64,000 nucleotides of DNA from Pardosa pseudoannulata (Eukaryota > Arthropoda > Arachnida > Araneae > Lycosidae): the NCBI GenBank assembly GCA_032207245.1, contig CM063502.1:134323573-134387572 (forward strand). The letters are read 5' to 3'. Below, in pieces: positions 1 to 14,035 of this stretch. The notes under the pieces were generated by a model. It saw only the letters and a list, made by a program, of their open reading frames with translations, ran no database searches and was not told the DNA's origin. The position numbers and the translations under genes are program-made. Position 1 is the first letter of the stretch; the number at the start of each line of letters is the position of its first letter.

Positions 1-110
1 TTATCTATCATGTGAAATTGTTGGTAAAAAATGGGAATTTTTTATTATAAAATATAATGGTATTTTCACAGTCAGATTTAATAAACTATTTATTGATAGT
101 ATAGCATATA

Positions 111-286
111 TTATATATATACATTTATATATAATATATATATATATGATATAATATATTATTTATAATGTATAATATATTTTTATATATATTTAGATAT
201 ATATTATATATATATAAATATATACTTTGGATATATATATATATTTATATACATATACATATACATATATGTATGTATGTATGTAT
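111..286. repeat. TA-rich microsatellite with ATGT tail
   Basis: This is a degenerate run of TA dinucleotides with scattered ATTTATA interruptions. It ends in ACATAT and then ATGT tetranucleotide repeats just before the 490-bp dispersed repeat starts. No coding potential. Confidence 0.9.
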
Positions 287-1130
<844 letters not shown>

Positions 1131-1256
1131 AATTAAATAGGACTTATCGCAGGAGGGTAAATAGTAGCTAAAATTATTGGATATAAGTTTTCTAACTAAT
1201 AGAAAGTAGAAGAAAAAACATATGCCTACCTTAGACATAAAATTGAATTGTGTACA

Positions 1257-1355
1257 CCATCTGGTGCGATGGAAGCCTGTATTACCGCTGAGATTTGAAT
1301 TGCTTTCGAGAATAATTTGACGGTCCTAATGCTCTTTCACCCATCACTGTGGATT
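1257..1355 (-). mobile_element. tRNA-like SINE head (decayed), family 2
   Basis: On the minus strand this reads like the 5' part of a tRNA-derived SINE. An A-box-like segment (GAAAGAGCATTAGGACC) is followed about 30 nt later by a B-box-like GCAATTCAAATCTC, then CAGCGGTAATACAGGCTTCC. The spacing fits an RNA polymerase III internal promoter. No clear tail or target-site duplication is visible, and the body toward lower coordinates runs into ordinary AT-rich DNA. It could be a chance resemblance. Confidence 0.4.
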
Positions 1356-1711
1356 AATAATAATTGATTGAGACGTAAGAGACGCACATAATGCTCAGAA
1401 CTAATACCACATGTTGTTTCCTGAACGAGACAGATCGAATATTATCATGCATAGTGGAAGACCGTTTACCAAACTAAAACTCATTAATATCTGTGGAGTA
1501 GGTATGAATAATATTTAGACTTACTCTTAAAAAAAATTCCGGAAACTTTCGATTGTTATTCTAAGCAATGAATTCAAATTTATCTAGTTGGTAAAGGAAA
1601 TTTAATATCTAAGATAATTTTGAAATATCAATTTTAGAAGATTTAAACTCGATGAATTTCATTGAAATATCCTCCTTACACTTCTTTCGAAGGGAAATTT
1701 CTCTTTCATAA

Positions 1712-1712
<1 letters not shown>

Positions 1713-1781
<69 letters not shown>

Positions 1782-1890
1782 GTATATATATATATTATTT
1801 ATATATATATATTATTTATATATGTATATATATGTATGTATATATATATATATATGTATGCATTTATGTATGTATAAACATATGTATATA
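1713..1890. repeat. TA microsatellite with ATGT interruptions
   Basis: About 75 bp of pure TA is followed by TA blocks broken by GTATAT and TTAT, then ATGTATGCATTTATGTATG. Open frames across it are repeat artefacts. Confidence 0.95.
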
Positions 1891-1971
1891 AGACGTTATA
1901 CCATTTAATAATTGTGACACATATTTAACACTAACACAGTGAAATATTGATTTTAATTGCAGTTTATGATC

Positions 1972-2146
1972 TGGTTGGTTGGTTTTGGGGTACTACGATT
2001 AACTTTTTTTTATTTGTATACGAGGGATGATAAAACTGGGTGTTTATAGAAATTTCAATTTCTAACATCTATGAACATCCATTTCAGATTAGAACTTACA
2101 AATTCTAATACAGAAGGGCAGTGCCCTATCCATTCGACTGTTATGT
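1972..2146 (-). mobile_element. Diverged full-length SINE, minus strand
   Basis: The reverse complement follows the same order as the clear SINE at 58683-58864. At the low-coordinate end there is a GGTTGGTTGGTTTTGG tail (complement of CCAAACCAAACC), then GGGGTACTACG for the clear copy's GGAGTGCTACG, then ACGAGGGATGATAA for ACGAGGGCTAATGA. The head has CAGAAGGGCAGTGCCCTA for CCGAAGGTCAGCACCCTA. The anti-B-box is badly decayed. It is an old, inactive copy. Confidence 0.6.
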
Positions 2147-2324
2147 TGTATAACTATAGAAGAGTGGATTAGGTTCAGCGCACATGTAATAAATTAAGAA
2201 CATTATATAAAGAAATGAATGTGTTTGATGCTTGCCTATGTTAACTAGACAACACGTTCAAATTATATTAAATAGAGTTCTCTGATTTATAAAATATCAA
2301 CTGAACTCTTATTTGTTATTTAAA

Positions 2325-2568
2325 GGTTGGTTTATTTGGAGCACTACAGACAGCTACCAGGACACAAAGCTGAACACTAAATTTACCAAATCAGTCAAAT
2401 TGACTGGGTTTGCAATTGCAATTCAATGTATATTTAAATTGCTTCTTATTATAGGGTTAATGTTGATTTCGAATGGCTACAAATATCCTAGCAGGCAGTG
2501 GAAATAAGACCTACGAACTCTGGACTGGAATGCAGTTCCCTACTCGTCTGGCTTTTGTTCGACCATTA
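2325..2568 (-). mobile_element. Decayed tRNA-like SINE, longer variant
   Basis: The low-coordinate end resembles the SINE 3' tail (GGTTGGTTTATTTGGAGCACTACAG). The high-coordinate end, read on the minus strand, is tRNA-like: ACAAAAGCCAGACGAGTAGG as an A-box region and GGTCTTATTTCC in the B-box position. The head lines up with 41615-41702 at several blocks, such as CGAACTC, GGACTG, CCCTACT and GGCTTTTGT. The middle is not alignable by eye, so it may be two unrelated fragments. Short open frames here (2313-2507, 2473-2658) overlap the repeat and are not called genes. Confidence 0.4.
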
Positions 2569-2599
2569 TTTAAAGGAATGAAGGACAGTGTAGTATTTC

Positions 2600-3690
2600 C
2601 TGTCATTATGTTGAAACAAATTGGTAGAAATTTTATATTTTCAGTCCATGGTACTTGAATATGGTCAAAATTTCGTGTTTGTGTTATTAGCTGAAATTAT
2701 CGCTCTAAAGTTTCTTTAGATCAATGAAAATTTTGAAATTTTATTTTTAATATTTTAAAAGTTATTTACGTCCAAAGATTATCCAAAAAGTAAGATTCCC
2801 TAAACGCAGTAAAAGAAGCTAAACATTTTGTCCTGTAATGATTTATTGTAGAACATACAACAATATTTCGGCTACTTCTCAACATATCAACCAAAATAAT
2901 TGTAACATTTCTGATACCATGGGATAAGTTTTATAGTTCAGGGTCATAGAAATATGCCGTTTGGAAATGGAGTCGTTATCTATCAATTATCTTTTGGTTT
3001 TCATCTGTGATAACCGAACAAGAATTCCTTCAGGGGAAAGAACTGATGAAAATCACTGGAAGCACGATCACGACTATAGTATGGAAGCCCGATAATAATG
3101 ATGATGATCGCTACACTTTTCTCATTCAATAACTGTTGGTGAGAGGAGCCGAAACTTAGTACACTATAACGACACAAATGGGAGCATTCAGGAAGTTACA
3201 ACTGCAATCTACGGTAGTCACACCAGAATCTATCCGGCTTGTGTTATCACACTTCGTACCTTTCACAGCACCAACTTTTGGAGATTTAGGAAACTGCTTT
3301 TTGGATGAGTTTGGTATATGATTTTATTAAAGGCTTTTAACAAATAAAACACTTTAAATGGCTTTTTTTATATGGGTATTTCTCAAACTCCTTGCTTTGC
3401 AAAGCTAAGAATTTGATATATAAATAATGTATAGAATAATCTGTGCATGTAATTAGCATTTTCTCTTGTAAATACAACTATAGACAAGAAATAGTCAATT
3501 TTCATTCTTTTTCATTAAAAGTATCAGTACATTTTTTTAAATAAAATATGATTTTAGGAATATCTAAAAATCGATGCGTACTCTTCTGAAGAATGATTTA
3601 ATAAAACTTTAAAAAGTTTATCGAGGAAAATATTAACGTTCTTAAAAGTTATAAGAATTTTAATACTTTTAAAACCTTATATTAAAAATA
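2600..3690. other. Unique sequence with a GC-higher patch at 3000-3330
   Basis: Most of this is plain AT-rich DNA. Around 3000-3330 the G+C rises. A 54-codon open stretch with an ATG at about 3178 reads MGAFRKLQLQSTVV... and ends near 3309, with no recognised domain. It could be a relic of a transposon or of an exon. No promoter or splice structure can be defended. Confidence 0.3.
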
Positions 3691-4070
3691 TATTTGAATT
3701 AATTTCAAATTTGTTTCTGAGCAAAACTGAGAGCAACCTTCTCTTTTCTTTGGCATTTTAAAGCATATTTTCAGAGTTGAATTTCTTGATTTAAATTTTC
3801 TTATATTACTAATATTTCAAAGTATTGTAGCCTATTGAGAACTCAAAGCTTTCTTACACTAGTCTTGAAATATTTAATTGAAATATTTAATATTACAGAT
3901 CTGCATTTTTAAAACTATCATAACATATTTCTTCTTGCGGTACCATAAAGTCTAGACTTAAGAAGATTTGAAAGAAAGATCATTTTAATTCTTTATCAGT
4001 TTTCTCATTGATTGGATATGTCCCAACAATTTTATATATAGTTTGTCTCGTAAAACTGACAGTTTTACGA
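3690..4070. repeat. Dispersed direct repeat, copy A
   Basis: This segment is homologous, with many differences, to about 5977-6340. Shared blocks in the same order include AATTAATTTCAAATTT, TCTGAGCAAA, the AAAGTCTAGACTT / GAAGCCTAGACTTT pair, AGAAGATTTGA and TTGGATATGTC / CTGGATATGTC. The two lie in direct orientation about 2.3 kb apart. No termini are clear, so an old duplication or an unrecognised element are both possible. Confidence 0.55.
4048..4070. other. Near-perfect 23-bp palindrome
   Basis: TCGTAAAACTG is followed by a single A and then CAGTTTTACGA, giving 11-bp perfect arms with a 1-nt centre. It lies at the end of repeat copy A and is absent from the corresponding place in copy B, so it arose after duplication or was lost from B. 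Confidence 0.6.
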
Positions 4071-4079
4071 AGTCAGTTG

Positions 4080-5976
4080 ATTTAATATGTATTATTATTC
4101 ATGCTCTAACTCTGAAATATCCTAAAGTGAGACAAAGACTTTATTAGTTTAAAAGAAAAAAAATAATTTTATGAATTGAACTATTGAAATAGACTTCATA
4201 TTGAATTATTTATAAAATCCAAAACAATTATAATGTTAAATGTAATATTTAAAATATAAAATAATTCAAAGAGTGCCATATTCCCATAAAAGTGTAAAAA
4301 TGTATAATTATTATTTCCAACGTATTTAATTTCTTTGACGATCAGGAATATGGATGTCACTAAATAGATAGTTTGCCCTATTCTTTGCCCGATCATTTTG
4401 ATTTGAAATGTAAAGGAAATTTCGATATGCATAAGGTAAATATGGTGATCTCAAACCTAATAATTTTCCACTAAAGGGTTTGTAGTTGCCGAGAATATGA
4501 GCACTACCTAATTAATAATTGTATAATAATATTGTTGCGTCAGTTCATAATCAATTGATTGTTTGATAAGAAGCTTCTGTTGAATTCCATGAGATATGGA
4601 TAATTATTAATGCAGTGTTAGTTCAATGCGGGAAATTCCCATACAAAGGGAGCAAATGCTTTGATTATGTTGAAGAATTTTCTTTGTTCATCAAATATGA
4701 TATAAATGGTGGATTGCATATATAAGACAGTGAAAAATGTTAAGTTTTACATGTATATTTTAGATGATTTTGAAATATTTTATTTTGAATGATGTTCTTG
4801 GATGATATTTTTAAGGTTATAATGGAAAGAAATAATATTAGCACTTTAATGATTAGCATCTGTTTTTAGGAACTGCAAGAAATACTTTGTTGATTTTTTA
4901 TATTCTCTCAAAACGAGTTTTCCTTTTCAGCGAAGATAGATGGCATTTCTATAGAAAATCAACCAATTTATGGATTATATGTTATTATTTGGAAATTTTG
5001 TGATTCAGAATGACATTTTATGATTATTGGAGCCTAGTATATAAATTTACTATTTTCCGAGATACATCGACTGAATGCATGGCAAATATTACCAAATACA
5101 TATTACCAAACATCACTTTACTGTACTTTGTTTACATGTCATGTAATAAATCTCTTATCACTAAGGTTTTTTTATCTTACAAATTAGATCATTTGATATT
5201 TAAAATGACAGCTGATTACTATTGAAGACAGTTTGTAAATTTTAAAGCAACTTAAATTTTATATTTGTTTTACTTTGTGTAGCCTATAGTTAGATTTAAA
5301 ATATTCATCTGCATATATTGAGCCGAAATGACTCGTATAAACGGGTTAAATTTAATATACAGAAATATTTTCTGTTTTTTTTTTTTAATTTGTAATTTTA
5401 TATGTTTGAATAGAATCGTTTCTCTTCTCTTATACTTTTGTCATCATTCATTAAATTTGACTCGTTTTCACCTCAAGTGTAGCCAATATAACAATTTTAT
5501 GTTACTGTTATAAATAAATAAACATCATTATTATATTATATATTTTGTATTTCAAGCGTAAGCATTTGCATCAAACTGTAAAATTAAACAGATGCAAAGA
5601 ATTAATAAACTTATCTTTTAGATGATATTAAATTAAACTGTAGTTAAATGTCACTGTTAACTGTAATTAAATGTTAGTTCCATTACACAGAAAATTTCAA
5701 AACATTTTTAATATCTTATATTCTTATCAATTTTTTTCTTTCATCTACATTATTGAATTATGAATTTGTAAATACTTCCCTCTAAAGAAAATCAAACCTA
5801 TTTCATTAATTCACATACAGCTTACGATGTAACTATAATATGAGAGGGTAATATAACCTTATATTAGGAAAGAGATAAATCATTAAAGTTGTAAAAACCT
5901 TAAACATCTAGAATGAACTGAAATAGTATTGACGTAGGTTGAGGTTATAAATATTTTCCCTGTATGCTAGAAAATT
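4080..5976. other. No gene seen; AT-rich unique DNA
   Basis: Open frames of 61-78 codons occur (4196-4432 minus, 5010-5225 plus, 5328-5513 plus), but they are dominated by F, I, Y, N and K and look like chance. A pyrimidine-rich stretch ending CAG at 4921-4930 precedes a 28-codon open run that stops at about 5010. I do not call it an exon. Confidence 0.3.
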
Positions 5977-6340
5977 ATTTAAATTAATTTCAAATTTATA
6001 TCTGAGCAAACTTCAAAGTAAAACACTCTTTTTCCATTTTGAACTTTTTTTTCCAGATTTTGATTTGTTGTTTCGTTTTTTATTTGTATAACTATTGCTT
6101 CAAAAAGCATGACTAACGCTAGTCGTATAAAATTCTCAGTTTCCAGATCACTATTTTCAAAATTATCGTGTCATATATTTTAAAAATTCCCATAACATGT
6201 ATTTTTCTTTTACTATGATGAAGCCTAGACTTTAGAAGATTTGAGTGGAAGATATTTTTAACTCTTTATTTTTTGAGCTCTCATTCACTGGATATGTCAG
6301 AACCATATTATATATCTAACTTACACTTGTACAAATGTTA
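5977..6340. repeat. Dispersed direct repeat, copy B
   Basis: This is the partner of 3690-4070, in the same orientation. The match is patchy, with indels, particularly around the TTTTCCAGATTT segment where copy B carries different sequence. The level of divergence suggests an old event. Confidence 0.55.
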
Positions 6341-6344
6341 CTTA

Positions 6345-9300
6345 TCTTTTTATCAATTTGTTACGTATTATACCTCATGCTCTACATACCAATTTACTGA
6401 TCTAGTTCAAATACTTTATTTATCTTAGATCTCGTATATACTTTTTCATATTAAGAACAAACAACACACATTTATTCTTAGACATACTTGAGAGTGTGCT
6501 TTATCATTTCTTTGAACTACTACACTTTATTATTGAGACCAAAGATAATCTAAAAAATCGTTGCATAGACCTTATTTGTAACGTCATCTTACTATAAACT
6601 TCAAGAGACATTACAAATTTCTGCACTTTCAGACCTTAGTTAAAATGACTTATTACTATTACTTATATAATTTGTTATTGCTTAGAAAATTTTCGAATTT
6701 TTCCAGTGTCTAAACTTATCTGTATGCTTTGATTTTGATTAATTTAACCGCATTCATCCCTATCTTGTATTAAAAAATTAAAACAGTTTTTTAACTTCTT
6801 TAACATAACGTTGCATGAAATGCGGTTTTAAGCTATAAATCATCATGTGTATTAATTTAAAATATATAAAGAACCAACCTATAATAAATTACGTTTGATA
6901 CCTGGGTTGGTAAATTAATGTAAAAGCTATTTCAATAATAGACCTCATGCTAATTATTTTATTTATACCCAGAAACACGATAAATCTAAGTTAACAGTGA
7001 TGAATTAGTAAAATGATGTTCGAGTTTCAATTATTTAATAAGAGAAGATGAGAAATGAAATGTAAAACAGCTACCCAACTCGAGGAAATACGGGACTATA
7101 ACGATAATCATCACGTATTATACATCTATTGTAATCGAAAATGAGGAACATAATTTGATATTAACTTAATGACATTTTAATAGCGAAATAATGAGGTGAT
7201 AAGTAAAGCATTCATTAATCTTACATTATCCTCTAAATTTAGATTATTAACGAATTACCGATTATAACAAGTCTTTTACGAAAAGCTGTGAATTAACATG
7301 GAGTGATCATAATAGTCATAAATGATAAATTGATGGCCGAAATAGTTTGATGGAGTTCGGATTTATCTACAATTTCAAATATGTTAAAATACTAGATTTA
7401 TTTGGTTTATTTGAAATGAAAGTTATTGGCTATTAAAATAGAAATTACATTTTCTGAAACGTAATTTAATACAAACAATAATTCGTGCTGCAAATTCCTT
7501 TAATAATAAAATACTTGTCTTTTATCGAATTTCATCTAAGTTTGGAAGGACTTAATCAAGTAAAGGGCTCCCTGAAATGTCAAAAAAATATCAGTATTTC
7601 TTTAGGTTGGGATCTCAATAAATATCTAGCATGTCCATATGTATGCTAAAACCTGAATATTTTTTTGACTTCTGTGTGTCTAGTAACGTGAGAAAGGTTT
7701 CATGTGAAAGATCCTCTCCATTTGAATAAACTCAGGTCTGTGGAATTTGCTGACAGGGATATAGCTTGGTTCACAGATATGTCTGACCTTATCAAACTAT
7801 TGTTGTTTAGAAGTGTCTTGCTTATAAATCTGCATTTTCATGTAAAAAATTTTTCGACTGGAATAAATAGTTCAACAGTGTTTTTTAAACTGGTACACTG
7901 TGAATTTTAGACCTTGTAACTTATTAGGAAATTTAATAGCTGCATAAATTTTATAGTAGTTAAGTTGAATGATATATTTAGCTTACATAATAATTCATGC
8001 ATGAAAGATAAATGTGTTAAGAACAGAACTGTAAATAGGAATATTTAGAGTGTAAAAGAAACAGATTTATCTAATATAATTTACTGTGTTAAATTTATGA
8101 TAAAATTTGTATTACAATGATTTGTCTTTATATTTAATCGTCTATATTAAAAACGAATTGATATTTTAAAAATAATAGTTTGTTTGGATTTAGCATACAC
8201 CTATTTAAATTTATTTAACGAGGTAGTTAGAATTCTAAAACATCGTAAGTATTGGAAAGTAAGGTTTATTTCCTTAAAGGAACATTTATAAAGAGTTTTA
8301 TGACTGCCCAGAAAAAAATAATGCAGATGTTTTTATTCTGTTGTGATTTACTCCAGTAGCAAACCAAATAGTTTTAGTAGCCATAATATATCTGTCGTAA
8401 CTTTTTTATTGCAAATACTTCAGAGTCTCAAACACTCCATGAAGAGAATTAGTTATGTTCCTTTTGAAACATGTGCAATACCTGTTTTTAAGGAACTTGC
8501 TATTAAAAAGGAAAATAACACAAAAAATGTCTGATCATTTATACTGCTGATATGTACTATTGCTTGATGTTATGTATGGTAGTCGATAACCATAGTTGCA
8601 GGTAAGAATTTTTCTCTTAGTATAGATGGTTGTAGCTGTTCTGAATCGATATTTTTTATTTCTTCTGGGTAATCTGATGCGCATCTTTTTTTACCAGCGT
8701 TAATAATTTTAACAACTTGTTAGACGATAAAAATAGATATATTTTGTAGTATTTCGACGATAAAGTTAACAACAATTATAATTGATAAAAATATATAATA
8801 ACAGTGATAAATGTTTTCAATGATATATGAGTAAGTGAAAGCAGCTAACACTTTGGTTTCTATATGCTATACTGAGTAAAAATTTGATACGACTCTTTTA
8901 TTGTGTTGGAATAATATTCAGATAAATGATATTACTGGATAAAGCAGCCAGTGTGCTTAATTGGGTGAATTATACTCTAACTGGCACTTAAGGAAGATTT
9001 GATAAGGAGGTGGTAAGGGTGATTAAGACATCAACGATACGTTAACATTTCAATTACATGCAACAGTTTCATGAATTATCAACGTTTACCAGCTAAATTA
9101 AGTGCTTCCATTTAATGAATTCTAAATTCGATAGGAATGAAAATTGCCCCAAATACACTTTTTAACATGTTACGAATAAGTTCAAATATCACTTTTAATC
9201 ATTTAATAAAAGTGATTAATAATATTTTGTAACGGGAGTAAGATTTAACATTCCTTGATTGAATGCATAAAGTATAAATTTTAAAACTACTTATACTAAA

Positions 9301-11880
9301 ATTTTATATTCATTGGACAAATACATAAAATTTAGACAAAGTTACTTGTTTTAAGAACCTTTCAACATAAAAACAATTAACACAGGATCTGTAGTAAGAA
9401 TTCATGGGTTTTATATTACCGCGTTTGTCTTATATGTTCTGGTCTAATTAGTAATCATATGGCAAAAAGTTAACCGTAACTTCTTACTATACGAATGTTC
9501 CTCTTAACTGAACATGACTATCACATCCTACAGATGTTGTCTGTTTTGTACAGTCAAATTCGTGATAAGACGAATATTGAGAAACCTGCTTTAACCGACG
9601 AGAAACAATTAAAAAAATTTACATAAAAACCCTTTCTAACTTTACAAACAGTTAAGTATTATTTGGTAGAGTTATGTTTAGAGCTTGGGTAATTTTTCAA
9701 TTAAGCGGTATCTATTTCGACATGGACTCATTGCCTAAAATCGATATTGAGTGCCTATAGACATCTATGCCAGAAAAGCGACTTAGACTTAGGGACCAAA
9801 GGAGAAAGTTCTATGCGTCCTTGAATTATTTGTGATCATTTTTCGAGATCATTTTAATTTAAGTGTTGTTTCAAGAATCATATCTGTTTGTATCTACATG
9901 TGTCTTCTAAGAAGATTCATACTGTGATAAAGAGAAACAACAGTAATAAGTAATCATTATGATTTCATATTTTATTTAAAATTTACATAAGAAAAATGGT
10001 GGTATATGAAACTGCTCATGTTAAGCACTTTTTTTAAGGTTTACAATGTTGAATTGTTCAGAGTAACGTTACTTAAATTTAGAATAAATTCTTTGATTAT
10101 AAGGTACCATAGCGGTAATTTTAATATGAAATAAACTATTTTTGCGCTTATATAAAAATGAAATCTTTAGAAGGGTATTTCTGAAAAAGATGTGTACTTT
10201 AAAATATAAACCTTAAAAATATACTAAATTGATTGCATGTAGTTAATTCTACGCTACTTTTATTACCATGTACGAGAATATATGCATTGCATGGTTATAG
10301 CTATTTATAAAGGCTATACAGTATACGCTTATGCTTATTTCACAAGAATGTGTACAATTCCGAGTAATTTAATCTTTTAGTTATTTGAACATTTTATCGG
10401 AATAGATCCTTCAGAAAATTTTTAGATATTTCTCCTAAGCTATTGAGATCAATGTTTTGAATATTTTTCTGGACATATTTCTATTTCCCGTTGGTTCAAC
10501 CCCTGAGAATAAAGAAAAGAAAGAGAAAAAAAGCATATTATATTCTCATATGTATCTTTACGTGGTAGTTGTGGCCACCTATCATAATGATTGATTTTTA
10601 TTTCATAACATATCATGTATCACAATGCTATTACTTCACACGCATGACCTACTATTATTTATGGGTTTTTATTATCAATATTTTATCTACACAAGATTAA
10701 ATCATCCTTTTCTGTTGTAATATTTTTTCTGAAAAAAAAGGGATTCACTCTGAAGCTGATGATTGAATCTTACTGTATCTGTCATATATAGTTTGATTCA
10801 TTGCATACTCCAAAACCATAGGGCAGTATTTATCAAAATTTAATAAAGAGAATATTGCAGAGAAGAAAGCACAAATTTAAAAAAGTACTTCATTTAAAGA
10901 CATTTTTTCTTTTTAAATCTAACAGAAAATTTATAACTTTATTGTCTATCAATTATTTAAGAGTCTATAAATAAATATCATTTATAAATTTTAAATGGTT
11001 TCTTTCTATTATTGCAGAGTTGAGATTTAAAGATTAAAGCTCAAGTAAAGCATAGTTATAATATTAAGATGTATACTTAATATAAAAGCCTTTAGGAATG
11101 ATTGAAAAGTAGTTTTTTTATTTATATAAAAAATATTGATATTCTAAAAAGAGATATAATTGTTTTAATTGCAGTAAATTAAATTAATCTAACTCAAAAA
11201 TTACTAGTACATCCTAAAGATCATATAGTTATTTGCTTATTAATTATTTTTAGACAAACATTGTTCAGATCTAATGTAATTTAAACAGATAAAATAATTA
11301 ATATTTAACCCTTTAAATTAACACAGGAAAAAAATTCTGAGCAAATTACACTATTAACAATAACCTGAAGATTTTGATGCTTTAGAACTTTATAAGAAAG
11401 GAAAGTTGAAGAAAGTCCCATAAAATAGATATTTCTTATTGATTTGATATCGGATAAACTACACATAACGTTAACTTGGTCTTGAGACATTAACGAACGG
11501 TTCACAACAATTTTCTTTTATACTCCATCATAGCTTCTTTTTGGTAAATATATTTTTATAATAGTTGACCATAAACTTTAATCTGATATATTTGACTCAC
11601 ATTTATGTCAGACTTACGACAGTCCCTATATGAAGAGGTATTTTACTAATATATTTGTAAATTCCCTTCCATACAAAAATGTTATTTACAAATGCATACT
11701 TCTTGCATTTTAATGATCAAACCGAACTCATAAGGGAGTAATAATATTGTATAAAATAAATTAAAAAATGCGTACTAATATATGAGTGCCTTTCTTTTCA
11801 CATTTTGATTATATAGGATACTAATTAATTATAGTTCTATAAAATGTATGCAAAATGAAAGCATTATTTTTAAATGTATT
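6345..11880. other. No gene or clear repeat seen
   Basis: This is unique AT-rich DNA. Short open frames at 7704-7910, 8343-8534 and 11305-11505 (63-68 codons) carry no motif I recognise and have no splice context. A weak resemblance to the 274-bp tandem unit begins near 11600 (TTTACTAATATATTTGTAAA, then TTTTAATGATCAAAC) and may be an eroded upstream copy of that array. Confidence 0.3.
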
Positions 11881-11883
11881 GCA

Positions 11884-12706
11884 TCAGTATAGAGATTATG
11901 ATTGGGAAATTCTATATTTACTATACCAAAGTCACTATAGGAAAAGTTATTTTATTAATATGTTATCAAATCTCTTAACATGCAAGAGAATTTATTTACA
12001 ATGTTATAATTTCTACTAAATATATTACCTTGCACTTTACTCTTATTTTAATGATCAAAACTTACCACCTCACAAAAATGATGTAAGAATTTTGGGTAAA
12101 GAAAATTTAAGAAATGTGGGGAGATGTCTCTAGTTATTATATTTGAGTCTAAACAAAAACAGTATAGAGATTATGAATTTGAAAATCTATATTTACTATA
12201 CCATAGTGACTATATAACAAGGTACTTTAATAATATGTTATAAAATCTCCTAACATGCAAGAAAACTTATTTACAAAGTTATAATTTCTACTAAATATGT
12301 TCTCTTGCACTTTACTCGTATTTTAATGATCAAAGCTTACCACCTCATAAAAATAATGTAAAAGTTTTGGGTAAAGAAAATTTGAGAAATGTGCGGAGAT
12401 GTCTCCAGTTATTATATTTGAGTCCAAACAAAGCAGTAGAGATTATGAATTTGAAAATCTATATTTACTATACCATAGTGACTATATGACAAGGTACTTT
12501 AATAATATGTTATAAAATCTCCTAACATGCAAGAAAACTTATTTACAAAGTTATAATTTCTACTAAATATGTTCTCTTACACTTTACTCACATTTTAATG
12601 ATGAAAACTTACCACCTCGTAAAAATGATGTAAGAGTTTTGGGTAAAGAAAATTTGAGAAATGCGTGGAGATTTCTCTAGTTATTATATTTGAGTCCAAA
12701 CTAAGA
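11884..12706. repeat. Tandem array, three copies of a ~274-bp unit
   Basis: Units begin at 11884, 12160 and 12434 with CAGTATAGAGATTATGA or close to it. Each contains TTTACTATACCA, TCTCCTAACATGCAAGA-like, TTTTAATGAT and TGGGTAAAGAAAATTT blocks and ends TTATATTTGAGTC. Copies 2 and 3 are closer to each other than to copy 1, which fits successive duplication at the right side. No open frame is conserved across units. Confidence 0.9.
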
Positions 12707-12725
12707 GATAGGAAGAAAAAAATCT

Positions 12726-12745
12726 AAGAGAATTTCAATTCTCTT
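12726..12745. other. Short hairpin beside the array end
   Basis: AAGAGAATT, a 2-nt TC centre, then AATTCTCTT make a 9-bp perfect inverted repeat about 20 bp past the last unit. A second, imperfect stem follows at 12761-12821 (TCCACGAA ... TTCGTGGA). Confidence 0.55.
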
Positions 12746-12821
12746 GGGTATAGGGAATCCTCCACGAAAGAGTTGTGAAAAGCATATTCTCGTAGTTTTA
12801 TAATCAGAATATCTTCGTGGA

Positions 12822-14035
12822 ATACGTAATGACGCTCGCCGTGGCTTGATTTACAGCGAGTTTGGGAAAACCTATTTATAGAATCGAAAAGTTCGAATAC
12901 CCTTTAAAAAAATTCTTGGCGCACTTTTAATACGAAGTAATATAATAACAAAAATTCATTCCTAAAATGAAATACTTCATCTCCAGAACTTCTTCCAGTT
13001 TGTACTTTAAATAACTATAAGGTTCTATCTCATCGAATCGATAAAATTGATAGTAGTTTTTAATTACTTGTATACTCACGCTCATGGGCATATGAAGTAT
13101 TCAATATTAGTAACTCTTTTCATCTAACATGATGGATTCATCAAAATATAAATTTAACAAAACTTTAATTCTATATGTAACCAAAAATTAAAAATATTAA
13201 TGTAAATAATTTTATTTTTTTATTCAGAGGACTGGGAAAATCGTTTTAAAATCCAAATTTTTATAATTATGAGTTGTTTAGAAAACAATGCAGTTCAGCC
13301 CACTTTCTGGTGTTTTTTCACTTTTAAATGGAGTCTACAATGTTATTTTAGTTTTAAAAGAATTTACTTCTTGCTTTGTTGATTATTATTATTTTTTTAC
13401 TATTTAAATTTTAGTAAACCTAAATATAATAAAATACCGATTTAAAATCTTTAATTTTCTTAATTTTTCCTCCCGGATTTAAGGGGTCATTTTGAAACAA
13501 AACATTTTCTCTACAACAGCATCTTTCTGATTAATACTAATACAATCAGTTCTGATTCTTTTAAATTGAAATTTTACAAATTGCTTAAGAACTCACTAAA
13601 TAAAAAAATAATTGCTTTTGTCATTTCAAGATGTGTTTTAAAAAGCATAAAAATATACACCAAATGCAAAACAGTGAAATCTACTTGAATGTAAGATTAA
13701 TTTTGAATTATATATATTAAAAAGTAAACTTTTGAATCAAACTAAAGTAATATGTGTATCTTGTTCTGTTAACTAAAACTTTAAAGATTTAGGATAATTT
13801 AAAATAAACATATATAAACCTTTAAAAAATTGAAAAAATTAAAGAATTATCATTTATAATGCAATGAAATAAATTGCTCTTACTGATATAATTTTGTTCA
13901 CAGAATAGAAATAATAATTAGTTACATTATTTATAAAGAAATTATCTTCTAACTTATATATTTCAAAAGTTAGTTTGTCGGTAAATAGATTTAGTTGATG
14001 TGTTATATTCCGTCTTTATAAAAAATATTTTTCGT
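12822..14035. other. No gene seen; AT-rich unique DNA
   Basis: Nothing recognisable. G+C is slightly raised at 12820-12880 and falls to very AT-rich sequence from 13100 onward, with many A and T homopolymers. Confidence 0.3.

Noticed and set aside
4921..5010. TTTTCCTTTTCAG acceptor-like site followed by 28 open codons
   Set aside because: The tract is short and common in AT-rich DNA; the frame stops soon and no donor or partner exon is seen.
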